This document shows, piece by piece, positions 7,819-15,285 of a DNA stretch of 64,000 nt. The DNA is from Nitrosarchaeum sp. (GTDB lineage: Archaea; Thermoproteota; Nitrososphaeria; Nitrososphaerales; Nitrosopumilaceae). A model generated the notes under the pieces. The model was given only the letters and a program-made list of their open reading frames with translations, had not been told where the DNA came from and ran no database searches. Location of the stretch: the NCBI GenBank assembly GCA_025699025.1, contig JAILWJ010000003.1, positions 154,192-218,191 of the forward strand, written 5' to 3'. A program made the translations under genes and the position numbers. How positions within the stretch are numbered: position 1 is the first letter of the stretch; every line of letters begins with the position of its first letter.

Positions 7819-9174
7819 CTATACAGATTTTACGGTGCCGGTCATCCATGGATGAAGCATGCAATAGTACTCATACAATCCTGCGCCATCAAATGTGTGC
7901 TCAAATGTATCACCAGGCATCAACATTCCAGAATCAAATAGGTCGTCATTGCTTGTTACGGTATGAACTGATATGTCTTTGTTTGTCCATGTGACCGTAT
8001 CACCAACTTTGATTTGTGTCAACTTTGGATAATACGATTTGTTGGAGGATTTGATTGCAGAACCTTCTTCCACATCACATAGAGTTGTCTCAATTATTTG
8101 AGAGTCATCTTCATTGGTTTGAGTAAAAGCATCATGTCCTTTATGGTTCGAGGCGACAGATGTTTTTGTGACTTTGGCATTTTTGTCAGACTGCTGTAGG
8201 TTTGTAAACACTTGTTTTTGCCAATCCCACATATCAATAGACTTGGTTTTTGCTACATCTACACCATCAGTTGCATCAGAGGTAACATCCTTTACATCAA
8301 AGTATGCCATAGTGCCCCTTTCTTCAGGAATGCCATGCAAATGAAAAAGATACCTTCCAGGCTCTTTCCATTTTGCTTCAAATATCGCAGCATTGCCAGG
8401 ACTCACCTCCCATGTCTGAGTTTTAATTGGCTCATTTTCCCAGATTCCCGAAACTATGGTATCAAAAATTGTTCCATGTATATGGAATCCAAATGCTGGC
8501 ATGGCACCCATATCGACATAGTATAATCTCACTAACTCGTTTGTTTTTGCAGGTAGTGGGTTTGACCAGTACTGATCAGTATATCCGTTAAAGAAGACAT
8601 AATCTGGTGTCCAGTTCTCTTGGTCTTCTAGGTCATATTCTCCCTTGACTAGGACATATTCTCTGGCAGGCTCCAAGCCTTCCTTAGGATCCACAATGAA
8701 TGCGCCGTACAATCCGTTTCTAACGTGTTCGGATACAGGCATAACATGGCAATGATACATGAAAACTCCCGCTGGTTCTGCGATGAAATCATAAGTGTAG
8801 GATTCGCCAGGAAGAACCTCTTGGAATACACCGTCATTTTTTTCATTGTGATCTCCGTGAAAATGCATGGTATGTGGAAGCTTTCCGTGATTGATAAAAT
8901 TGATAATTACTCTATCTCCTTCGGTTGCACGTAATGTAGGGCCTGGAATCGTGCCGTTGTAGGTCCAGGCTTCAACCCTAATGCCAGGGGAAATTTCAAG
9001 AGTTGTGTCTTCGGCAATTACAGTAAATGTGATTGTCTGAGGAGAATGAGCTTGATTTTCTGCAAATGTCTGTAAAGTAACTTGTGAATCAAACAAAAAA
9101 AGCCCCAAAGAAACGCCTAAAGAAACGATTGCAAGGATCATGATAATGGTTCGGTCCACGAGATACGGTATCAA
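7819..9174 (-). CDS. two-domain multicopper oxidase with fused plastocyanin, NirK-like
   Basis: 451 aa. An N-terminal hydrophobic helix (8-29) targets it outside. Domain 1 has the copper ligands H101/H104/H106 and HCH at 141-143 with H150; the axial position 155 is Leu, not the Met of classical NirK. Domain 2 has H231-I-H233 and H278-L-H280. A third cupredoxin (about 380-451) has H404, C438, H441, M444. Ammonia-oxidising archaea have such proteins, often called NirK, thought to act on NO/nitrite or hydroxylamine; the substrate here is inferred only. Confidence 0.85.
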   Translation of the reverse strand: MIPYLVDRTIIMILAIVSLGVSLGLFLFDSQVTLQTFAENQAHSPQTITFTVIAEDTTLEISPGIRVEAWTYNGTIPGPTLRATEGDRVIINFINHGKLPHTMHFHGDHNEKNDGVFQEVLPGESYTYDFIAEPAGVFMYHCHVMPVSEHVRNGLYGAFIVDPKEGLEPAREYVLVKGEYDLEDQENWTPDYVFFNGYTDQYWSNPLPAKTNELVRLYYVDMGAMPAFGFHIHGTIFDTIVSGIWENEPIKTQTWEVSPGNAAIFEAKWKEPGRYLFHLHGIPEERGTMAYFDVKDVTSDATDGVDVAKTKSIDMWDWQKQVFTNLQQSDKNAKVTKTSVASNHKGHDAFTQTNEDDSQIIETTLCDVEEGSAIKSSNKSYYPKLTQIKVGDTVTWTNKDISVHTVTSNDDLFDSGMLMPGDTFEHTFDGAGLYEYYCMLHPWMTGTVKSV

Positions 9175-9337
9175 ATATTAAATTTAATTGGGAGGTTTAT
9201 TCTGCAAACAAATGCAAACAGTTGCATGCAAAATTACATGATTATGATTTGGCATCAATGTGTAATAGATTGTTTTGATTTTTGTTACAAAAAGAATGAT
9301 TTGGATTTTATTTCCAACATCTAAATCAAGTGCAAAT

Positions 9338-9880
9338 CTAGAAAATTCTCCTCATCTTTAGATTTTTTACATCATCATCCCAAGAAATCGTGATTGAATC
9401 AATATTTCCATAGTTTATCTCAGTCCAAAACTCAGCACAGTGCCCAGAAGCAACAGATTTTGGCAAAACAATTATTGTAGTCTCATACTTGGAATTAAAC
9501 AGAATTTTCTGTTTTGATTCTTTTTCAAAATTGCAGATTTTATATTTTACAAGATGAAAACTTTCTCCAATAGATTTATCAAATAATAATTTAGAGGAGA
9601 CAGTATTGACATCAGGTATTACTTTTGAAGTGTCAAAATAAAGATTAGATCGCGTATCTTTGAATAGATCAATACAATGATTAACTACCCTGTTATGCTC
9701 ATATCTTTTTTTATATACAGATTCCCCTAATTTGATAAAATTTGTAAGGTGGTGTTTACATCGTAATTCTGTAATGCTTGATTTTTCTGCATAGATTGCA
9801 GAAAAAATAGATGGTAGAAATAAAGTAAGAACAATAAATGAAATGACAAGATGTCTTTGTTGAAATGACAATAACAGCAA
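9338..9880 (-). CDS. secreted protein of unknown function, 180 aa
   Basis: Signal peptide or anchor at about residues 10-30 (LVISFIVLTLFLPSIFSAIYA). The mature part has four or five Cys and is beta-rich at its C-terminus. No family recognised. It stands alone between the oxidase and module A. Confidence 0.55.
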   Translation of the reverse strand: MLLLSFQQRHLVISFIVLTLFLPSIFSAIYAEKSSITELRCKHHLTNFIKLGESVYKKRYEHNRVVNHCIDLFKDTRSNLYFDTSKVIPDVNTVSSKLLFDKSIGESFHLVKYKICNFEKESKQKILFNSKYETTIIVLPKSVASGHCAEFWTEINYGNIDSITISWDDDVKNLKMRRIF

Positions 9881-9915
9881 ACTTGAAAATCATTATTTAA
9901 CAATGAATTCTATTT

Positions 9916-9926
9916 TGTGGTATGCC
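9916..9926 (+). promoter_or_regulatory. TGTGGTATGCC motif, orphan copy
   Basis: Exact match to the shared motif described for the signalling modules. The nearest gene start it points at is that of the winged-helix-like protein at 10271, too far for direct promoter action, so its role is unclear. Confidence 0.3.
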
Positions 9927-10067
9927 ATATAACCAAATTAGAACTTCATGCTTTCGGTTTTGTCCATTCACCATGTCCTCATTTGTAAAATTCTAAGAGA
10001 TCACTCTCAAATTCCAAATATCCATTCTTTTTGATGTTTCTACGCATAGAATTTAGAACATATCGAA

Positions 10068-10220
10068 TCAATACTCTTCCTCCATTAACGTCCAAGTTAA
10101 TCCTCGAATGTCTTCCCAAGACAAGGAGTTTGAAAATTTTGTGCCTTCTTTTACTGGTATTTCTTCAACCAGAATGGTTTTTGGCTCAGGTTGCCTAATT
10201 TTTAGGAGTTGTTGACTCAT
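10068..10220 (-). CDS. small protein with C-terminal SWEDIRGLTW motif, 50 aa
   Basis: ATG 10220 to TGA 10068. A Lys/Pro-rich N-terminal half is followed by SWEDIRGLTWTLMEEEY. The tail matches that of the 40-aa protein at 37288 (TWRDIQGLSWIFQDEW), so both are probably real members of an undescribed small family. It is divergent from the winged-helix-like gene of module A, with a TGTGGTATGCC motif between them. Confidence 0.55.
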   Translation of the reverse strand: MSQQLLKIRQPEPKTILVEEIPVKEGTKFSNSLSWEDIRGLTWTLMEEEY

Positions 10221-10264
10221 AATAGTGCAATATCACGACAAATATTAGGCGATACTCCCTAGTT

Positions 10265-10275
10265 TGTGGTATGCC
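10265..10275 (+). promoter_or_regulatory. TGTGGTATGCC motif at the start of module A
   Basis: Exact motif whose ATG is the start codon of the gene at 10271. Because it overlaps the coding start it may instead serve the divergent small gene at 10220, 45 bp away. Confidence 0.45.
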
Positions 10276-11134
10276 ATTAAATGAACAAGGGACGGTCTAT
10301 GGAAATTTGCATGCTTACAAAATGTATACAAGACCAACTGCTCAACGACTCTTTGGAGCATATTCATTTAGAAAAAAACAGGGGACCAAACATCATGAAA
10401 ATGTCCAGAAAACTTTAGAGGTTTTGGCACTGAATGGGACACTTACTACTTGGGGCATGGCAAAGGTGCAGCTTAGAGATTCAGAAGGAATTAGGACAAA
10501 GGAAAAAGAAAACAGAAGATTGCTTGTAGGTAGAATGGCAAGAGGTAAGCACACTATCGGATTACTAGAATCGGGATTAGTAGTGAAAGATGGAAAAAGC
10601 TATGCAAAAGCACCAGCTGATCAATATAGATTATCATTACATGGCATATTGTATTCTCTTGATGTTCTGGCGCTCTCAGACAAACAGATTGACATTATGG
10701 CAGAAAAATATTCCAAGGTATTGCCAATGGTTTTTGGAAAATGGGATTATCTGAAATCAAACATAGGCAGTGAGGTGTATCGATTGAAGAATCTGGCAGC
10801 AGGATTGTTTATGGACAATATACAGATCTCCAAGATTTCAAATTTTCCAGTATATGAGCTAATGACATATCTTAATGTAAAATATCAGAATAATTTTGAA
10901 CAGATAGACGAGGAGGATCTTGCAAATCAAATATCTATCTGGTTTTATACAAATTTGCTTGTTCCTGCGAGATTTAGATCATCATCAAAACATTCATCAT
11001 TGGAAATAAAGCAATGGAAGAAAATTATTCAAGGAGATAAAAATTTGAAAAAATGGTATTATGATTTTGTAAATGAGGCCATAAGTTTTTACAATCAGAG
11101 GTTTAACAAATTAAAAAAGTTGGAAAATACGTAA
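10271..11134 (+). CDS. winged-helix-like protein of signalling module A
   Basis: 287 aa, paralogue of the 286-aa protein at 43657 along its whole length. Residues 41-130 read like a winged helix: HHENVQKTLEVLALNGTLTTWGMAK (helix-turn-helix), then a second helix and the wing/strand GLVVKDG...YRLSLHGI. The C-terminal 150 residues are helical. No known output domain name. In both copies it lies tail to tail with a CheY-like receiver and its kinase. I infer that it is the DNA-binding output of this two-component pathway; it could instead be a scaffold. Confidence 0.7.
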   Translation: MPLNEQGTVYGNLHAYKMYTRPTAQRLFGAYSFRKKQGTKHHENVQKTLEVLALNGTLTTWGMAKVQLRDSEGIRTKEKENRRLLVGRMARGKHTIGLLESGLVVKDGKSYAKAPADQYRLSLHGILYSLDVLALSDKQIDIMAEKYSKVLPMVFGKWDYLKSNIGSEVYRLKNLAAGLFMDNIQISKISNFPVYELMTYLNVKYQNNFEQIDEEDLANQISIWFYTNLLVPARFRSSSKHSSLEIKQWKKIIQGDKNLKKWYYDFVNEAISFYNQRFNKLKKLENT

Positions 11135-11135
11135 C

Positions 11136-11501
11136 CTATGCGTATTTAGTAATTGTTTCTTCGAGCTGTTCAAAAGAATACGGTTTGTTAATAGTAGTAA
11201 GCAATGACATGCTCTTTGCCCTGAGATGTTTCTTCTCATCAATAGAAAATGCGGTTATCAATACAACTTTTGCTTCCGAGTCGAACTGTTTTATCTTAAA
11301 AAAAGCATCAAATCCATCCATTTTGGGCATTTTTATATCCATTATGGTCAAATCAGGGTGAATATCTTTGTATTTTAGAACTGCATCCTGTCCATCTTCT
11401 GCAGTAACTACGTCATAACCAATACTCTTTATCATATAGGCAGTATTCTCCAATAGATCAATATCATCATCCACAAGAAGAATTGTTTTCTTTAGTGACA
11501 T
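11136..11501 (-). CDS. CheY-like single-domain response regulator (module A)
   Basis: 121 aa, a receiver domain only. The acidic pocket D12/D13, phosphoacceptor D55 (TIMDIKMP), T83 (LITA) and K106 (NKPY) are all present. There is no effector domain, so phosphorylation must act through a partner. The stop is one base from that of the convergent winged-helix-like gene; the kinase gene lies 48 bp upstream on the same strand. Confidence 0.95.
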   Translation of the reverse strand: MSLKKTILLVDDDIDLLENTAYMIKSIGYDVVTAEDGQDAVLKYKDIHPDLTIMDIKMPKMDGFDAFFKIKQFDSEAKVVLITAFSIDEKKHLRAKSMSLLTTINKPYSFEQLEETITKYA

Positions 11502-11549
11502 GACAAAGATGTGATGTCATGTATGATAAAACTTTCTGAGAAAAGGGCT

Positions 11550-13436
11550 CTAATCCTCAGAGATAGGCAATGTAATGGTAAATCTAGTAGGATTGTTTTG
11601 GACAGATATTGAACCATCATGCTGTTCAACTACATGCTTGCATGTAGACAATCCCAATCCAGTTCCCTTCTGTTTGGAGGTGATAAGGGGATGAAAGATC
11701 TTAGGTAATATGTTGTCAGGTATACCTGGACCCGAATCCTGAATCTCAATTGTCACGATGGATTCTTTTTGTTGAATATTGCATCTAATTTCGCCCACAT
11801 TATTGCCAATAGATTGAACTGCATTCAAGAAAATATTAATAAAAACAATTTCCATTTTTCTAACGTCACATTTTATCTCAATATCAGAATCTGGAATAAA
11901 AACAGAAATGTTATCTGGGATTTCTAATGATTTTTTTGCTATCTGCAATAATTCACTTATTTTGATTACTTCTTTTTGCAACGGTGTTATTCGCACATAA
12001 TTCAGTACATCATCAATCTGATGAGATATTCGATCAATTGCCCTGTTCATTCTATTCACAACTTCATTTAATTCAGGATTTTGTTTATTGGTTCTTTGCA
12101 AGATATCCGCAGAGCTCTTAACAATACCAAGAGGGTTTTTCATATTATGTGCCATGCTAGAGGCAATCTCACCAATAGTGGTTAGTCGTTCATTTCTAAT
12201 TTTGACATGTGCCTCAGCTAGTTTTCTCTCCATATCTATCAATTTTTTTATATTATCTATCATCTCTTCAAACGAGTTACTAATGGTTTTAATCTCATCA
12301 ATGCCACTCTTTTTGATTGATACGTCAAACTTCCCCTGAGATATTGATTTTGCAATTTTTGTGAGATTTTTTAATGGAGAGGTAATAGTCGTGGAAATTA
12401 ACAATCCCCCAATTACTGAGGAGATCATTCCAATCACAGATCCTAACAAAATAGATTGGCGTAACTCTTCAAATTCGCCTACAATGGTAGAGGCATCCTG
12501 TGCAACAATGGTTATCCAATCAAATCCCTCAAATGTTCTATAACCAGTGGATTTTGCATATGAGATCAAATGAAAATTGTCAATATCGTCTTCCAATTCA
12601 AAGTATCCAGTATCTTTTCCATTTACAATGTCAACAAAATAAGGTACTGTGGAATTGGAAATGAATATTTTTCCATCAGAGACAACCACGTGACCCCGTT
12701 CATCTAATAACATAGCATTTCGTCCCGCAGTAACAAGAAGTTCTGATTCATCAATAAATCCCTCAACAAGATCATCTAGAGAGACAGATATTTGAAGAAC
12801 TCCAATAAATTTACCATTAACATCATTTACTCTAAATGCAAAATCCATCAAATAGCTTTGTGAGTTTTCGTTAAAGCGGATCTTTCCTGTATATTTTCCA
12901 GATGTTTTTGCTGTTTGCCACCACTCTTCATCACTTTGAAGATAGTCAGATGTTTCAGATAATAACGTAATGCCGATACCATAGGCATTTGTTACAATGA
13001 TTTCTTGGATTACATCATAATCGTATTCATCACGGTAAAATTCAATCGTATCTACAAGCTCATTGGTTAACATTTCATTGTTTAGGCTTTCAATGAATCG
13101 ATCTGTGTTTGTGATTTCAATTTGTTCTTTAGTATTAAGATATTGGTCAAAGTTCGGAATTTTTTCAAATTCTTGATTTGATTCTAGTAATGCAGCATGT
13201 ACAAGATTTAGATTTGTTAATTCCTCAAAATTTGATATTCGATCTTCTATGTGGTTATCTAATCCTTGCATCATATTGTATGCAAAATTCTCATTTCTTA
13301 CTCCTAGCAATTTCTTTATTTCGTTGACACTAAGATCAAAAGTAACTAATCCAAATACCGTAAATGTCAATGATATTGAAAACATTATTGCAATTATGAC
13401 AAAAGAGATTTTCAAGAGATTACTAGCCAAGATCAC
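11550..13436 (-). CDS. membrane sensor histidine kinase, Cache-HAMP-HisKA-HATPase (module A)
   Basis: 628 aa. TM1 about 10-30, a large outer domain with the Cache-like EEWWQTAKTSG segment (about 40-310), TM2 about 328-350, HAMP about 350-400. The HisKA phosphoacceptor is H430 (SMAHNMKNPLG). The ATPase domain has N box N538, D567-x-G569-x-G and GTGLGLS (591-597). It should sense an external small molecule and phosphorylate the receiver encoded just downstream. A TGTGGTATGCC motif lies 41 bp upstream of its start. Confidence 0.95.
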   Translation of the reverse strand: MILASNLLKISFVIIAIMFSISLTFTVFGLVTFDLSVNEIKKLLGVRNENFAYNMMQGLDNHIEDRISNFEELTNLNLVHAALLESNQEFEKIPNFDQYLNTKEQIEITNTDRFIESLNNEMLTNELVDTIEFYRDEYDYDVIQEIIVTNAYGIGITLLSETSDYLQSDEEWWQTAKTSGKYTGKIRFNENSQSYLMDFAFRVNDVNGKFIGVLQISVSLDDLVEGFIDESELLVTAGRNAMLLDERGHVVVSDGKIFISNSTVPYFVDIVNGKDTGYFELEDDIDNFHLISYAKSTGYRTFEGFDWITIVAQDASTIVGEFEELRQSILLGSVIGMISSVIGGLLISTTITSPLKNLTKIAKSISQGKFDVSIKKSGIDEIKTISNSFEEMIDNIKKLIDMERKLAEAHVKIRNERLTTIGEIASSMAHNMKNPLGIVKSSADILQRTNKQNPELNEVVNRMNRAIDRISHQIDDVLNYVRITPLQKEVIKISELLQIAKKSLEIPDNISVFIPDSDIEIKCDVRKMEIVFINIFLNAVQSIGNNVGEIRCNIQQKESIVTIEIQDSGPGIPDNILPKIFHPLITSKQKGTGLGLSTCKHVVEQHDGSISVQNNPTRFTITLPISED

Positions 13437-13477
13437 ATTGATTTGAATTTAAACATCACTAATTTTCAACAAAAAAA

Positions 13478-13488
13478 GGCATACCACA
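13478..13488 (-). promoter_or_regulatory. TGTGGTATGCC motif upstream of kinase A
   Basis: Exact motif on the minus strand, pointing at the kinase gene and followed directly by a T-rich TATA-like tract. Placement suits an activator site just upstream of BRE/TATA. Confidence 0.55.
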
Positions 13489-13531
13489 AAGTTTGAGTCA
13501 TCACCAAATAACAATACGCCAATAGACATTC

Positions 13532-13849
13532 ATGAACTCTTTGAAAGAGATATCACCCATCGGAAAAACCAAGCCCACAGAATCAGTTTTCTCAGTCAAT
13601 ACCCCCGACCTTACTGCAAGCAGAATCAATTCTATTGATGGGGAGAATCTTTCAAAGAGTGTTTTTTTTGCATGTACTATATGTGCTGGTCCACTAGTAC
13701 CCACTTCAACATGTGTCTTTTGTAAAAAAACATCTCTACGCAGATGTACAAAATGTGCCAAAATTTGTCAACTCAAGGATCATGAGATGTGTAAAATTTT
13801 GATCTGTTTTGGAAGTGTAGTTACAAAAAACAAGGAGGTAAACATATGA
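13532..13849 (+). CDS. Cys-rich zinc-ribbon protein, 105 aa
   Basis: The N-terminal half is low in structure. Residues 48-90 hold C-x2-C (CTIC), CVFC, CTKC and two later Cys, enough for two zinc sites, resembling the double ribbon of the gene at 51270. The stop overlaps the next ATG by four bases (ATGA), so it is translationally linked to the secreted protein downstream. The reverse-strand frame here is a shadow. Confidence 0.7.
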   Translation: MNSLKEISPIGKTKPTESVFSVNTPDLTASRINSIDGENLSKSVFFACTICAGPLVPTSTCVFCKKTSLRRCTKCAKICQLKDHEMCKILICFGSVVTKNKEVNI

Positions 13850-14328
13850 AAAAACAAGTTATTGGATATGCCACTTCTATTCTCATTTTGACTATAGTTT
13901 TCTCTGCAATCCAGCCAACTGAAGCTGTAACATATTCCGGTCACGATGGTTCTGTTAGTGAATATCTAGAAAAAGTAACAGTAAAACCATATCAAAATAA
14001 GAAAGATTATTGGGTATACATAATAAAAGCATGTGCAACAGATCACGCTTTGGGTGTTTCAGGAGTAATTCTAAAATCAGATACGGAAAAGATAGTTCTT
14101 GGAGTAAACAAATCAATTAAGAAAGGAGATTGTTCTCATTATGGTGCAGTAATGAAAGCAAAAGATGGAAGGTCATTGGGAGCTGAATTGATACATAAAC
14201 ATGAATCTGTTGAAAAACAGATACAAATAATCAAAGACATCAAAAATGCATCCAGTAGTCAGAAAAAAATCATGATGCAGGAATACATGAAGATATACAT
14301 GATGACAGGCTTTTTGCCACGAATGTAA
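13846..14328 (+). CDS. secreted protein with the ACA...SDTE domain, 160 aa
   Basis: Signal peptide (to about TEA, residue 27). The mature part has one copy of a beta domain read as: Y-V-YIIKACA, ...VILKSDTE, ...I-KGDC, ...MKAKDGRSLGAELI. The same pattern occurs in the proteins at 48459 (once) and 49111 (twice). The C-terminus is a charged helix. Role unknown; the domain is outside the cell. Confidence 0.7.
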   Translation: MKKQVIGYATSILILTIVFSAIQPTEAVTYSGHDGSVSEYLEKVTVKPYQNKKDYWVYIIKACATDHALGVSGVILKSDTEKIVLGVNKSIKKGDCSHYGAVMKAKDGRSLGAELIHKHESVEKQIQIIKDIKNASSSQKKIMMQEYMKIYMMTGFLPRM

Positions 14329-14358
14329 ATCTCACCATTTTTTTATTTTTTAAAGAAA

Positions 14359-15171
14359 TTATTTCAGAGCAGCAATTGCCTTGACTATCACAAATTTTGG
14401 TTTCCAGCTTAATGGATCATCGCTAAGTTGATGTGCTTTGATGAATAATGGATGTGCCTCTGAATCTCTACGCAATTCTTGTAATGCATTTGCCTTGTTA
14501 ACTAGAGCCCCAATTCTATCAGGTTCCATCTCCAACACTCGATCAAAATAGATTATTGACTCTTCATATTCTCCTCGCTCAAGCAATGTTACACCTTTGT
14601 TAATCAGCGCAGCTGTTAAGGTCTCCTGACGAAGTTTATTTTCGTTTGCAAGTGCACGATCAAAGTAAGCCAGAGCCTGGTTTGGATCTCCATATATTGA
14701 CATTACAATGCCTGCATTAACCACAGCTCGAAAATCCACAACACCGTTTAATTCTGATAATTCTATGGCTTTATCAAATAGTTGTTTAGCATTATTGAAA
14801 TTTCCCTGACGGGCCAAGACAATTCCTTTGTTAATCATTGCCTGAACATCCTTAGGATCTTTCTCTAGTGCAGCATTGAAAAACTCCAAAGCCGAAAGAT
14901 TGTTCTTGTTTAGAAGGTCCTCGACTCCTTGTTCTATTAACTCCTGCTTGGTGTCAGACGGCTCGGGGTGTTTTATTTCATTGCTTTGATCTAGATTCAA
15001 GATTCCGTTGTTTATCAAATATTTAATTGCATTAAGAAAATCAGCCTCAGTAATTTTGCCCTCGCCGTACCATTTTGCAGTATTTTTTATCCAGTCAGGA
15101 ACTGCAGCATAAGAATTCTGTGCAAACAGTCCTAATGCCATGATAATTGCAAGGATGTATACGACTCGCAT
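14359..15171 (-). CDS. secreted TPR protein with WIKNTAKWYGEG module
   Basis: 270 aa. Signal peptide 1-22, then the thaumarchaeal module VPDWIKNTAKWYGEGKITEA...YLINNGIL (about 24-60), then four to five tetratricopeptide repeats (about 70-265; for example ALEFFNAALEKDPKDVQAMINKG). TPRs build protein-binding scaffolds. It is probably an outer-surface adaptor; the partner may be the 981-aa protein next to it on the same strand, but that is a guess. Confidence 0.85.
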   Translation of the reverse strand: MRVVYILAIIMALGLFAQNSYAAVPDWIKNTAKWYGEGKITEADFLNAIKYLINNGILNLDQSNEIKHPEPSDTKQELIEQGVEDLLNKNNLSALEFFNAALEKDPKDVQAMINKGIVLARQGNFNNAKQLFDKAIELSELNGVVDFRAVVNAGIVMSIYGDPNQALAYFDRALANENKLRQETLTAALINKGVTLLERGEYEESIIYFDRVLEMEPDRIGALVNKANALQELRRDSEAHPLFIKAHQLSDDPLSWKPKFVIVKAIAALK

Positions 15172-15285
15172 AACACTAAGGGTATTTCAAGTGTTATAGG
15201 TCTTACGTTTTTTTCATGTATGTTTTATCAACCAATGTATAATTTTTCAGAAATAATGTTTCAAACACATAAACAGTAAGACAAG

